From positions 62,001 to 126,000 of the forward strand of contig NZ_BAAAZE010000005.1 in NCBI RefSeq assembly GCF_039536745.1: 64,000 nt of DNA, in the 5' to 3' direction. This document shows, piece after piece, positions 23,878 through 33,255 of this stretch (the stretch's first letter is position 1; every line of letters begins with the position of its first letter). The stretch comes from Actimicrobium antarcticum (GTDB lineage: Bacteria; Pseudomonadota; Gammaproteobacteria; Burkholderiales; Burkholderiaceae_D). Under the pieces are notes generated by a model. The model made no database searches. It saw nothing but the letters and a program-made list of their open reading frames with translations, and was not told where the DNA came from. The position numbers were made by a program, and so were the translations under genes.

Positions 23878-24711
23878 ATGACTATTTTTTCAAGAAGCCG
23901 GATCGCGATACTGACCACGGTTGCCTGTCTCGGGTTGATATCTGCACCTGCGCATGCTGATCTGGAGAAGATCAGAAAGGCCGGTGTATTGAGTGTGGCG
24001 GTCTACGATGATTACGCACCGTTTTCGAAAAAAGGCGGGGCCGGCATCGACATGGACCTGGCTGCGGCGCTGGCAGAAAAGCTCGGATTGAAGCTCTCGC
24101 TGCTGCCGTTTCCTGCCGGTGAAAATCTCGGCGATGATCTGCGCAACATGGTCTGGAAAGGCCATTACCTCGGTTACGGACCGGCCGACGTCATGCTGCA
24201 TGTACCGGTTGATCCCTTGCTGATGAACCAGACGCCGCAGGTCACTATCTTCGCGCCGTACCACGTCGACTCGGTGCGGCTGGTGCGCAATATTGCCTCG
24301 GTACCGCAATTCAATGGCATGCCATCGATGGCCGGTAAAAAAATCGGGGTTGAGAAAATTTCGATTTCGGCCATGGTGTTGCTGGGCGAAGAAAACGGCC
24401 GGTATCGCGATGACGTGAAAATTTATCCGACAGGTGTCGATGCGCTGGAAAAGCTCAAGGCAGGCGAGCTCGATGGCGTACTCGCCAGCCGGTCCGAGAT
24501 CGAATCGGTATTGCGTGACGACCCGCGTTTTGAAATGCGGGAGGTGGCGTTTCAGCGTTTGCCACGCAAGGGGTGGGTTGCGGGGTTGGCTGTCAGGAAG
24601 GACAACGCCGAGCTTGCCAGTGCGTTGAATACAGCGATGGGGGAGTTGTTCGCGTCTGGTGAGATGATTAAAATATTTGCCAAATATGGGGTGCAGATCG
24701 TTAAGCCTTGA
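23878..24711 (+). CDS. quinoprotein-dehydrogenase-associated periplasmic binding protein (PedG/XoxJ-like)
   Basis: 277 residues: signal peptide (to SAPAHA) and a type-2 solute-binding fold, ADLEKIRKAGVLSVAVYDDYAPFS...GIDMDLAAALAEKLGL. It belongs by content and context to the family found beside PQQ dehydrogenases. XoxJ-type members are thought to help activate the apo-dehydrogenase rather than feed a transporter, and no ABC permease is nearby. Immediately downstream of pedF and presumably transcribed from its sigma-54 promoter. The palindromic element begins ~70 bases after the stop. Confidence 0.88.
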   Translation: MTIFSRSRIAILTTVACLGLISAPAHADLEKIRKAGVLSVAVYDDYAPFSKKGGAGIDMDLAAALAEKLGLKLSLLPFPAGENLGDDLRNMVWKGHYLGYGPADVMLHVPVDPLLMNQTPQVTIFAPYHVDSVRLVRNIASVPQFNGMPSMAGKKIGVEKISISAMVLLGEENGRYRDDVKIYPTGVDALEKLKAGELDGVLASRSEIESVLRDDPRFEMREVAFQRLPRKGWVAGLAVRKDNAELASALNTAMGELFASGEMIKIFAKYGVQIVKP

Positions 24712-24780
24712 TGGGTGGGCGGTTGCCGGTTATCGGCCGTGCAGCTTGTTGTTTGCGCGGCGGCGTTGCGGCTTTGGGTC

Positions 24781-25920
24781 GTAGGTTGGGCTGCGAAGCC
24801 CAACATGCGTCAAGTTGCTTTGCGGGTCGCCACTGCGCGCGGTCTGCGGTAGCTAAAACGGGTTGTGCTCCGTTGATGCAAGCCGGGGGCGGCCCGGCAG
24901 CCGGTCACTTTTTTTTGCTTCGCTGTTTTGTTGGGCTGTGAAGCCCAACATGCGTCAAGTTGCGTTGCGGGCCGCCACTGCGTGCGGTCGTCGGTAGCTA
25001 AAATGGTTTGTGCTCCGTCATGACCAAGCCGGGGGCGGCCCGGCAGCCGGTCACTTCTTTTTGCTTCGCCAAAAAGCAGTAACCAAGAAAAAGGCGACCG
25101 CAAGACCGCTGCCCTGCGGGTTCCCAAAAACCGGGTACGGCAAGAGGGAAGCCCGCAAACTCGCTGCGCTCAGACAGTGCGGGCTTCTGATCCTCTTGCC
25201 GTACCCGGTTTTTGGCAGCGGCCTTTTATGCGGAATTCAAGGTCAAAACCAAGCCCAGCCTTGAAACCAGCGAGATGGTCGTGCTCGCTTTGCGCGAGAA
25301 AACTTCCTCGTCGTGATCGACATCGACATCAAAACCAACATCAAAACCAACGTTAAAACCAACGTCAAAAACCAAAATCGACAAGGCTTTTATAAGCCAT
25401 CGTTCTCGCGCAAAGCGAGCGTGGCCATCAATCAATCACCAAGGCTGGGCTTGGTTTTGACCTTGAATTCCGCATAAAAGAGCGCTGCCAAATACCGTGT
25501 CCGGGCAGGGGATAAGAGGGCCGCACTGTCTGAGCGTAGCGAGTTTGCGGCCCTCCCCCTGGCCGGGCACTGTATTTGGGAACCCGCAGGGCAGCGGTCT
25601 AGCGGTCGCCTTTTTCTTGGTTACTTCATTTTGGCGAAGCAAAAAGAAGTGACCGGCTGCCGGGCCGCACCCGGCTTGCCTCCACGGAGCGCAACCCGTT
25701 TTAGCTACCGCAGACCGCAGACCGCAGACCGCAGACCGCAGACCGCCGATCGCGCGTCGTGGCGACCCGCAAAGCAACCTGACGCATGTTGGGCTTCGCA
25801 GCCCAACCTACGACCTGCCGGGCCGCACCCGGCTTGCCTCCACGGAGCGCAAACCGTTTTAGCCACCGCAGCCCGCAGCCCGCAGACCGCGCGTCGCGGC
25901 GACCCGCAAAGAACCTGCTC
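24781..25920. repeat. giant palindromic repeat element, copy C
   Basis: Core about 24930-25811 (left arm lacks the TAGG of the tip). It is flanked by a truncated left arm at 24781-24924 and a truncated right arm at 25814-25920. The centre has three 12-bp units (25329-25364). Heptamer repeat CAGACCG occurs about five times at 25707-25750. Same orientation as the other copies. Frames such as 25010-25264 and 25436-25777 are by-products. The remaining ~150 bases to the porin promoter hold nothing recognisable. Confidence 0.9.
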
Positions 25921-26074
25921 AAAAAATGCACAACCACAACACAAACTGATCCGAATTATCACAGGCAGGCCATCAAAAGCAATCAGCACCGCGTCAGCAA
26001 TCACACCAGATAAATAACCGTATCACATCCCCCAGCCCAGCTGCAGAGCCATTCCCAACCATCGACACCACAAC

Positions 26075-26089
26075 AGGCACGCGATTTGC
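26075..26089 (+). promoter_or_regulatory. sigma-54 promoter of the porin gene
   Basis: AGGCAC-GCGAT-TTGC: the conserved GG and GC of -24/-12 with one mismatch to TGGCAC-N5-TTGC, 80 bases before the porin start. It places the porin in the same predicted regulon as the dehydrogenases. Confidence 0.75.
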
Positions 26090-26168
26090 GATGACTGATT
26101 CGTCGACAACTGATTGTTCAGTCAGACAAGCACACAAGCAAATACATCAATAAACCGGAGGGGACAAA

Positions 26169-27314
26169 ATGAAAAAATTATTCGTCGTGGCAGTAGCAGC
26201 CTTGGCCAGCGCAACATCCGCACAGGCGGTCGATCTGAAGGCCGGTGACTGGACCGTGTCGGTCGGCGGGATCGTCAATGCGTACTACACACAAGTGTCC
26301 TGCAGCGGCGATACCGTCGGCGGCCTGGCACTCGGCGGCAGGGCACTCGGCTGCGGCGGTCGCGGTGATCGCACCACGATCGGTAATGGTCTGCTGCCTA
26401 GCGGCCTGATCACCAGCGTGAAGTCGAAGCAGGGCGAGTACGATGTCGCCGCAACGATCGGCATCATGACGGCCACCGCCAGCGATACCGCGGTCGGTAA
26501 TAACAGCAACGTCGATGTCCGCCAGGGATTTTTCAGCTTCGGTAACGAGCAGATGGGCACCGTCAAGCTCGGTCGTGACTACGGTATTTTTGGCGCGAAC
26601 GCCATCCTGAACGACATGACACTGGTGGGCGCTGGCGCACCGGTACGTGCAACCCAGGCCAACCGCGTGACGCTGGGCCACATCGGTGCCGGTTATTCCT
26701 ACCTCGGCACCTACGGCATGATGGCGTATTCGTCGCCCGCGTCGAATGGGGTCAAGGTCGATGTTGCGCTGGTCAGCCCGGTCACCAATGGCCCGCTCGG
26801 TACCGGTTACGATTCCGGCTCGACACCGCAAGTGCAGGGTCAGGTCAGTTTCGGCGGGTCCGGTGCAAAGGTCTGGCTCGGTGCCAAGGGGCAGAAGTTT
26901 GAAGGCACGACGCTGGCGTATCCCTCGTTCACGATGCGCGGCGTCGAGCTCGGCGCATCGTACTCGGCAGGTCCGCTTGGTGTACTGGCCAATGTCCAGA
27001 CCGGCACCGGCCTGGGTATCGTTTCCGATGCAGATCAGGGTGATAACAAGTCGACCAACTACTTCCTTCAAGGTACCTACAAAGCCACCGACAAGGTCAA
27101 GGTCGGCCTGAATTACGGCCTGAGCAAAAACAAGGACAACACCACCGGCACCGGCGGTCTTGAGTCCAACAGCAACGTCACGGGTGGCGTGTACTTCTCG
27201 ATTACACCGGCGATTACACTGGCTGCCGAACTCGGTCAAACCCGCTCGAAAGGCTTCAACGGTGGTACCGCAAAAATGAATGGCGCATCCTTCGGTGGCA
27301 TCCTGTTCTTCTAA
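26169..27314 (+). CDS. outer-membrane porin
   Basis: 381 residues, signal peptide (cleaved after SAQA), then a Gram-negative porin-type barrel ending in Phe-Phe (ASFGGILFF), the outer-membrane insertion signal. Repeating amphipathic strands and a VKLGRDYGIFG segment follow the betaproteobacterial porin pattern. Strong ribosome-binding site CGGAGGGG. Its sigma-54 promoter and location after pedFG suggest it admits alcohols or other substrates for the periplasmic oxidation system; this is inferred. An own terminator follows. Confidence 0.85.
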   Translation: MKKLFVVAVAALASATSAQAVDLKAGDWTVSVGGIVNAYYTQVSCSGDTVGGLALGGRALGCGGRGDRTTIGNGLLPSGLITSVKSKQGEYDVAATIGIMTATASDTAVGNNSNVDVRQGFFSFGNEQMGTVKLGRDYGIFGANAILNDMTLVGAGAPVRATQANRVTLGHIGAGYSYLGTYGMMAYSSPASNGVKVDVALVSPVTNGPLGTGYDSGSTPQVQGQVSFGGSGAKVWLGAKGQKFEGTTLAYPSFTMRGVELGASYSAGPLGVLANVQTGTGLGIVSDADQGDNKSTNYFLQGTYKATDKVKVGLNYGLSKNKDNTTGTGGLESNSNVTGGVYFSITPAITLAAELGQTRSKGFNGGTAKMNGASFGGILFF

Positions 27315-27332
27315 TGTCCTCCTGAAGTGGTT

Positions 27333-27366
27333 GGCGCCGCGTGCTCTGGCAGGCGGCGCCTTTTTT
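27333..27366 (+). terminator. intrinsic terminator of the porin gene
   Basis: GGCGCCGC / GCGGCGCC perfect stem, 12-nt loop, then six Ts, 18 bases after the stop codon. Confidence 0.92.
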
Positions 27367-27421
27367 GCCTGTGCGTGGGATGATGCTTGCTCGGGCACAC
27401 CAGTTGCAAAGGATCAGTTTC

Positions 27422-29527
27422 ATGACGACGATACTGCGGAGCCTGCTCCGATTTTTTGCGTTTGCGGCAGTGCTGTTGTGTTCGCTGACGGCCAGCGCAG
27501 GCACGATGACGCAGGCCGAACTGGTCAGGCGTTTTCCGTCACCCTACATGGTCGGCGACAAGGACCCGGCATTGCCGGTGTGGCCGATTTTCAAGAAGAA
27601 CATGACGTCGACCGAATTGGTCGCCTACGTGTTCGAGTCGATCGATTTTGCCCCCATCCCCGGCTTCTCCGGCGTGCCGATGAACCTGCTGATCGCGCTC
27701 GATCCGGCCGGTGCGTTTGTCGATGTGAAGGTGTTGTCGCATCACGAGCCGGTCTTTCTCGATGGACTTGGCGAGGAGCCGATGTTCAAGTTCGTCAGCC
27801 AGTACCAGGGGATTTCCCTGAAGCAGAATATCAAGATTAGCACCGGCAACATGAGCCGCTCGAAACAGGAAGGCGCGAATGTTTATATCGATGGCGTCTC
27901 GAAGGCGACCGCATCGGTGCGCATCATTAACCAGAGTGCCTTGTCGGCCGCCCTGAAAGTCGCGCGCAAGAAGCTCGGCTTTGCCGAGGGCCGCGATCCC
28001 GATCTGATTGCGCGGATCAAGACCGATGCCTATTCGGTGATGTCGGTCGACGCGCTGCGCCGACGCGGCCTGATCCAGCCCGTGCTGATCGCCAACCGCG
28101 ACATCGAGAAAGCCTATGCCGGATCGGCCGGTGCTGATCTGGACCCGATCGCACTGGCCCAACCGGATGCGCCGTTTGTCGACATGGAGGTCAGTTATGT
28201 CTCGGTGCCAACGGTGGGGCGCAACCTGCTGGGTGAGGCTGGCTGGGCCAAGCTGAGTGCGCGGCTCGATCCGGGTGACCACGCGATCATGCTCGTCTCG
28301 AAGGGACGCTACGGCGTGGTCGGCGATGACTTCACGCGCGGTGCCGTGCCGGACCGGCTGGCGCTGAAGCAGGGCACCTTGCCGATTGAAATCCGTGATC
28401 TGGATCTGGACGTGACCTTGCCCGGCGTGCCGCTGGACGGCTTCAAGATTTTTCGGGTGATCAGCCAGTCGGGGCTGGACCCGTCTTTGCCGCTCGAATT
28501 CTTTTTGCATGTCACGCGCAATAAGGGCATGGTCTACCCCGAAAAAATCAGCCGCGACTTGCGCTTCACCGTGAATTTGCCGGCCGAATTCTATGTCGCC
28601 GCCGAACCCGACAACAAGACCTGGCGCGCGATCTGGTGGCAGCGCTGGTGGGAGCTGGCGTTGCTGGCGGCGGCATTGCTGCTGCTGAGCTGCGCATTGG
28701 TGCTGCAGAAAAAACTGGTGCGGCACGAGCAAGCCTTCATCTGGTTCCGGCGCGGCTTTCTGGTGTTCACTGCAGGCTTCATTGGCTGGTATGCGCAGGG
28801 CCAGCTGTCGATCGTCAATCTGACCAGCATCGTGCAGGCGCTGATGGCCGGACGCGGCCTGGAGTTCCTGTTGTATGACCCGATGAGCGTGAGTCTGTGG
28901 GGTTTCGTACTGGTGTCGCTGCTGGTGTGGGGACGCGGTACGTTTTGCGGCTGGCTCTGTCCGTTTGGTGCCCTGCAGGAGTTCACCGGCAAGCTCGGCC
29001 AGGCCTTGAAATTCCCGCAACTGCTGATCCGTCCGGTGCTGGATGGCCGTCTGAAGCTGGTCAAGTACGGGCTGCTGGCGGCGATCATCGGCAGCGCTTT
29101 TTTCTCGGCCACGCTGACCGACAAGCTGGTCGAACTGGAACCGTTCAAGACCGCGATCACGCTCAACTTCATCCGTTCGTGGCCGTATGTCGCGTATGCG
29201 GTCGGCTTGCTGCTGCTGTCGATGTTCAGCTATAAATTTTTCTGTCGCTACCTGTGTCCGTTTGGCGCGGGGCTGGCGGTGCTGGGGCGCTTTCGTATCC
29301 TGAACTGGCTGCCGCGCCGTGCTGCGTGCGGCACGCCCTGCCAGACCTGCCGTCACAGTTGCGAGTACAAGGCCATCAAACCGAGCGGGGCAATCCAGTA
29401 CGAGGAATGCTTCCAGTGTCTCGATTGCGTGGTGATTTACGAGAGCGATGAAAAATGCGCGCCGCTGATCATGGAAAAGAAACGTGCGCGCATCATCCCG
29501 ATTGACGTGGCGCCGGTCAGCCGGTGA
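27422..29527 (+). CDS. NosR/NirI-family flavo-iron-sulfur membrane protein
   Basis: 701 residues from the ATG at 27422 (AAGGA upstream; the frame opens earlier inside the porin terminator region). Signal peptide; a periplasmic FMN-binding domain with DGVSKATAS, where Thr163 is the expected covalent FMN site; and five or six membrane helices (~415-640). It also has two CXXXCP motifs (CGWLCPFG, CRYLCPFG) and a cytoplasmic ferredoxin-like end CGTPCQTCRHSC...CFQCLDC for two [4Fe-4S] clusters. NosR normally supports nitrous-oxide reductase, but no nos gene is here. Together with apbE, which attaches the FMN, it forms a small electron-transfer module beside the alcohol-oxidation genes. Its partner is unknown. 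Confidence 0.88.
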   Translation: MTTILRSLLRFFAFAAVLLCSLTASAGTMTQAELVRRFPSPYMVGDKDPALPVWPIFKKNMTSTELVAYVFESIDFAPIPGFSGVPMNLLIALDPAGAFVDVKVLSHHEPVFLDGLGEEPMFKFVSQYQGISLKQNIKISTGNMSRSKQEGANVYIDGVSKATASVRIINQSALSAALKVARKKLGFAEGRDPDLIARIKTDAYSVMSVDALRRRGLIQPVLIANRDIEKAYAGSAGADLDPIALAQPDAPFVDMEVSYVSVPTVGRNLLGEAGWAKLSARLDPGDHAIMLVSKGRYGVVGDDFTRGAVPDRLALKQGTLPIEIRDLDLDVTLPGVPLDGFKIFRVISQSGLDPSLPLEFFLHVTRNKGMVYPEKISRDLRFTVNLPAEFYVAAEPDNKTWRAIWWQRWWELALLAAALLLLSCALVLQKKLVRHEQAFIWFRRGFLVFTAGFIGWYAQGQLSIVNLTSIVQALMAGRGLEFLLYDPMSVSLWGFVLVSLLVWGRGTFCGWLCPFGALQEFTGKLGQALKFPQLLIRPVLDGRLKLVKYGLLAAIIGSAFFSATLTDKLVELEPFKTAITLNFIRSWPYVAYAVGLLLLSMFSYKFFCRYLCPFGAGLAVLGRFRILNWLPRRAACGTPCQTCRHSCEYKAIKPSGAIQYEECFQCLDCVVIYESDEKCAPLIMEKKRARIIPIDVAPVSR

Positions 29528-29537
29528 AGGAGCAGTG

Positions 29538-30563
29538 ATGAAACGACGAACATTCATGGCCAGCGGGCTCGGGCTTGGCATCGCTGCAGCCGGGTTAGGC
29601 TGGGGATTGCATCGGCCAGCGTCACCCGGGACCGTGCAGCGCAGCGGGCCGCAATCGTTCATCGGCGCCGACCTCGCATTTGGCACCACCATCACGATCG
29701 AGGTGGTGCACGACAATCAGCGCGAGGCCGAACTGGCGATCCATGACGCGCTGGCCGCCGCCAAACAGGTCGATCGCCTGATGACCTTGCACCGGGCGGA
29801 TAGTCAGGTGGCGATCCTGAACCGCACCGGCATCCTGCAGCAACCTGATCCGCATGTGCTGCAGGTGCTGGAGGCGGCCCGGCAGTTATCCAGACTGACC
29901 GACGGTGCGTTCGATATCACAGTGCAACCGCTGTGGCAGGCGTTCAGCAAGGCCGCCGCCGCTGGTCGCTTGCCGACCGACGACGAGAGTCGCACGGCGC
30001 AGGCGCTGGTGGACTGGCATGGCGTGAGCGTCAGTGCGACTGCGCAAGAGGTGGCACTGGCCCGGCCCGGCATGGCCATCACGCTCAATGGGCTGGCGCA
30101 AGGCTACGCGGTCGACCTGGCGCGTGCGGCACTGGATGCGCGCGGCATTCGCCATGCCTTGCTCGATACCGGCGAGTTTGGCGCACGGGGCCGCAGCAGC
30201 GCACAACACGCGTGGACCGTGGGCATTCGCGATCCGCGGGATGCACAGGCAGTGACCAGTGTGGTGCCGATGCAGGGGCGCTGCGTGGCCACGTCGGGCG
30301 ACTACCAGACGGTCTTTACGCCGGACTTTGTGCATCACCACATCTTTGATCCCGCCAGCGGTGATTCACCGGTCGAGCTGGCCAGCGTCACCGTGATGGC
30401 CCCAACCGGGCTGCAAGCAGATGGATTGTCGACAGCGTTGATGGTGGTGGGTGCACGGCAGGCGCTGGCGCTGGTAGCGACGCTGGCGGATGTCGATGTG
30501 CTGCTGATCGACAAGCGCGGGCAGCAATGGCGTTCGGCGCAATTCGCCCTGCCGCCGGCATAA
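29538..30563 (+). CDS. apbE: FAD:protein FMN transferase (ApbE)
   Basis: 341 residues from the ATG at 29538. AAGGAG overlaps the end of the NosR-like gene, indicating translational coupling. The N-terminus MKRRTFMASGLGLGIAAAGLG looks like a Tat or lipoprotein-like export signal. ApbE blocks: VDRLMTLHRADSQVAILNR, DGAFDITVQPLW, GLAQGYAVDLARAAL, HALLDTGEFGARG, HHIFDPASGDSP and GLSTALMVVG. The enzyme splits FAD and links FMN to Thr in periplasmic flavoproteins; the obvious client is the NosR-like protein just upstream. Confidence 0.92.
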   Translation: MKRRTFMASGLGLGIAAAGLGWGLHRPASPGTVQRSGPQSFIGADLAFGTTITIEVVHDNQREAELAIHDALAAAKQVDRLMTLHRADSQVAILNRTGILQQPDPHVLQVLEAARQLSRLTDGAFDITVQPLWQAFSKAAAAGRLPTDDESRTAQALVDWHGVSVSATAQEVALARPGMAITLNGLAQGYAVDLARAALDARGIRHALLDTGEFGARGRSSAQHAWTVGIRDPRDAQAVTSVVPMQGRCVATSGDYQTVFTPDFVHHHIFDPASGDSPVELASVTVMAPTGLQADGLSTALMVVGARQALALVATLADVDVLLIDKRGQQWRSAQFALPPA

Positions 30564-30689
30564 TATCAAGGCGACGCACGGGCAATTGGGTCAGATTTGT
30601 CAGAAGTCAGGCACATGCTGAGGTCATTGCTGAACTACTGGTAAGGCATCGAAGTGGAAAAACAGTTTCCTTGCAGTATTTTATTGGGT

Positions 30690-30703
30690 TTGATCTAGAT
30701 CAA
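30690..30703. promoter_or_regulatory. FNR/ANR box upstream of the Aer-like chemoreceptor
   Basis: TTGAT-CTAG-ATCAA, a perfect FNR/ANR palindrome, 143 bases before the chemoreceptor start. The 282-base gap before that gene holds no other feature. Confidence 0.85.
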
Positions 30704-30845
30704 AGTTTGTGTGACTGGCCGTTAATACACTGCAGATCAATGTGCTTCGTGATGGTGCGCTTCCTGTCTGACAAGGCAGGCTGCATCGGGCACATTTGTG
30801 TCGACTCTGTGTCTCCGACGTCCAACTCACTCAAAGAGATCCGCC

Positions 30846-32522
30846 ATGCGCATGAACACCCCGGTCACCAATACCGAGTACGAGCTCCGCAGCACGGAAA
30901 CCATCGTCTCTACCACTGACCAGCAAGGCAATATCACCTACGTCAATCCGTACTTTATCGAGGTCAGTGGCTTCACGGAACAGGAACTCATCGGCGCTCC
31001 GCAAAATATCGTGCGCCATCCCGACATGCCCGTGGAAGCCTATGCCGATCTGTGGGCGACCATCAAGAGTGGCTTGCCGTGGACCGGCATGGTCAAGAAC
31101 CGCTGCAAGAACGGCGACTTCTACTGGGTCTTTGCCAATGTCACACCGGTGATGGAAAACGGTCGTCCTGCCGGCTACATGTCGGTACGCACCAAGCCAA
31201 CGCGCCAGCAAATCAACGACGCGATTACGCTGTACCAGAAACTGAAAAATGGCAACCCGGACCGGATCGCTCTGCGTCAGGGCGCCGTGGTGCACACTGG
31301 TGTGCTTGCCAGGATAGCGACCTTGAAGGATATCTCGCTGGGACAACGGATCGGCTGGAACATGGCTTTCCTGTGCGCCATGCTGGTGGCGTTGACGGTG
31401 GTACAAACGGTGTTCGATGGTATCATCGGTGGCGCTACCCGGACCTGGATTAGCAGTCTGTCGGTACTGGCCGTGATTGCTGCGCTGTATTTCTGGTACT
31501 CGCTGCACCAGTGCGTGATTGCGCCGTTGAAGCAGGCGCTATTGGCAACCCAGATCATGGCGGGTGGCGACCTGACCCACGAGATCACGACCAGTCGCCG
31601 CGACGATGCCGGCCAGTTGCTGCGTTCGTTGCGCCAGTTGCGGGTGAACCTGCACTCGATCGTTGGCGATGTACGCAGCAATTTCGCGCAGATCGGACTG
31701 TCCACCCGCGAGATCGCCACCGGCAACATGGACCTGTCAGGTCGTACCGAATCGCAGGCCTCTGCGCTCGAACAAACCGCGTCCAGCATGGAAGAACTGG
31801 CCTCGACGGTGCAGCAAAATACCGGTAACGCCACCCAGGCCAACACCATGGCCAGCGATGCGTCGGTGGTGGCAGGCAAGGGCGGCCATATTGTCACGCA
31901 GGTAGTGTCCACCATGGGCGAGATCAGTGACTCGTCCAAAAAAATCGTCGACATCATCGGTATCATCGAAGGCATCGCCTTCCAGACCAACATCCTGGCA
32001 TTGAACGCCGCCGTCGAAGCCGCTCGCGCCGGCGAACAGGGGCGCGGTTTTGCGGTGGTCGCCTCCGAGGTGCGCAATCTGGCGCAACGCAGTGCCGGCG
32101 CAGCCAAGGAAATCAAGCATCTCATCGATGTCTCGGTCGAAAAAATCGGTACCGGCACCACGCTGGCCGAACATGCCGGTAGCACCATGCGCGAGATCAT
32201 TGCTTCGGTCGATCGGGTCAGCAGCATCATGGCCGAGATCGCGGCAGCGTCGCGCGAGCAAAGTGCCGGGATCGGGCAGGTCAATGATGCCGTGACGCAG
32301 ATGGATGAAGTGACCCAGCAAAACGCGGCACTGGTGGAGCAGGCGGCAGCCGCAGCAGGTAGCTTGCAGGATCAGACGCTCAAGGTGCAGCAGACCTTGA
32401 CGGTGTTCAAGCTGGTCCACCAGTCGCCCGCTGTCAGCAATGTCGCGCCGGAGCGCCTGCATCGTCCGCTGGTGCGGCCACAGTTGCAGCAAAAACCGGC
32501 GTTGCGCGTGTTATCGCGATAA
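30846..32522 (+). CDS. Aer-like methyl-accepting chemotaxis protein with PAS domain (1)
   Basis: 558 residues from the ATG at 30846. N-terminal PAS domain of the aerotaxis (Aer) type, about residues 10-125 (TTDQQGNITYVNPYFIEVSGF; GAPQNIVRHPDMP; PWTGMVKNRCKNGDFYWV), probably binding FAD. Two close membrane helices lie near 165-220, then HAMP, then the MCP signalling hairpin with FQTNILALNAAVEAARAGEQGRGFAVVA. It lacks a periplasmic sensor, so it senses redox or energy state from inside. Preceded by a perfect FNR box, fitting induction at low oxygen. Close paralogue of the minus-strand gene at 33256-34869. Confidence 0.92.
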   Translation: MRMNTPVTNTEYELRSTETIVSTTDQQGNITYVNPYFIEVSGFTEQELIGAPQNIVRHPDMPVEAYADLWATIKSGLPWTGMVKNRCKNGDFYWVFANVTPVMENGRPAGYMSVRTKPTRQQINDAITLYQKLKNGNPDRIALRQGAVVHTGVLARIATLKDISLGQRIGWNMAFLCAMLVALTVVQTVFDGIIGGATRTWISSLSVLAVIAALYFWYSLHQCVIAPLKQALLATQIMAGGDLTHEITTSRRDDAGQLLRSLRQLRVNLHSIVGDVRSNFAQIGLSTREIATGNMDLSGRTESQASALEQTASSMEELASTVQQNTGNATQANTMASDASVVAGKGGHIVTQVVSTMGEISDSSKKIVDIIGIIEGIAFQTNILALNAAVEAARAGEQGRGFAVVASEVRNLAQRSAGAAKEIKHLIDVSVEKIGTGTTLAEHAGSTMREIIASVDRVSSIMAEIAAASREQSAGIGQVNDAVTQMDEVTQQNAALVEQAAAAAGSLQDQTLKVQQTLTVFKLVHQSPAVSNVAPERLHRPLVRPQLQQKPALRVLSR

Positions 32523-32570
32523 CAGGAACAGTTTGCTTTACTTAACTGTTCGAGCCAGCCTTGTAGCATG

Positions 32571-32610
32571 CGGCTGCCCGGCCATTGGTCAAACAATGGC
32601 AGGGCAGCCG
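32571..32610 (+). terminator. stem-loop terminator candidate after chemoreceptor 1
   Basis: CGGCTGCCC / GGGCAGCCG with inner GCCATTG / CAATGGC, a near-continuous 16-bp stem 49 bases after the stop codon. Only three Ts follow directly. Confidence 0.65.
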
Positions 32611-32760
32611 TTTAGCGTGTAGCGATGTTGCTTGCGTGATTTGTTGATCTTCTCTTTTTTGGTTACTTCTCTGGATAGACCAACTGGCGTGGAGTGAAAT
32701 GGTGTGCAACTATACGGCTCACCAGAACTCAGCTTCGCTAGCAGCAGGAGATGCAGGATG

Positions 32761-33132
32761 AAAGTAGTCATCATCGACGACAACGAAATGACCCGCATGT
32801 TGTTACGAACAACCTTCGTCGCTGCGGGCCACGAAGTTGCGGGGGAGGCGAGCAATGCCACAAACGGATACGAGCAGGCAATCAGGCTGGTTCCTGACCT
32901 TGTTTGTCTCGACATCGTGCTGCCGGATGGTAGTGGTATCGATGTGCTCAAGCAGATCAAGAGCGCGCATCCGAAAATGATCGTCCTGATGGTGAGCGGA
33001 GAACGTGGCGCGACCACGATCAAGGAGTGTCTCGCCAGCGGCGCCAGCGGATTCATACTCAAGCCATTCAATCAGGCGACTGTGTTGAACTCTGTCAATG
33101 ATGCGGTGATGCGGCTTTTGTTGGTGCCGTAG
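32761..33132 (+). CDS. CheY-like single-domain response regulator
   Basis: 123 residues, one receiver domain: acidic pair Asp7-Asp8, phosphoacceptor Asp52 (CLDIVLPDGSG), Ser80 and Lys102 (FILKPF). AGGAG lies upstream of the ATG. It has no output domain and sits between two Aer-like receptors, so it may act at the flagellar motor, as a phosphate sink, or on a dedicated kinase that is not in the window. Confidence 0.88.
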   Translation, partial: KVVIIDDNEMTRMLLRTTFVAAGHEVAGEASNATNGYEQAIRLVPDLVCLDIVLPDGSGIDVLKQIKSAHPKMIVLMVSGERGATTIKECLASGASGFILKPFNQATVLNSVNDAVMRLLLVP

Positions 33133-33255
33133 TTCAATGAGCCCGGTAAGCCTGACAGGCACGAGATGCTTGCGCTGACAAGCAATCCCTCGCCCTCTTG
33201 ATAAATTCAATCCCAAAAAATGCTGTGAACAATCCAGCATCGCAAGTCAATTCGC

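Noticed and set aside
27539..29716. 725-residue minus-strand frame opposite the NosR-like gene
   Set aside because: Antisense shadow of a GC-rich gene; composition (many His, Arg, Gln) and lack of any domain are typical of such frames. The same applies to 159-1766 (+), 15385-16500 (-), 26178-27398 (-), 37126-39828 (-), 46945-48207 (-) and 48337-49347 (-).
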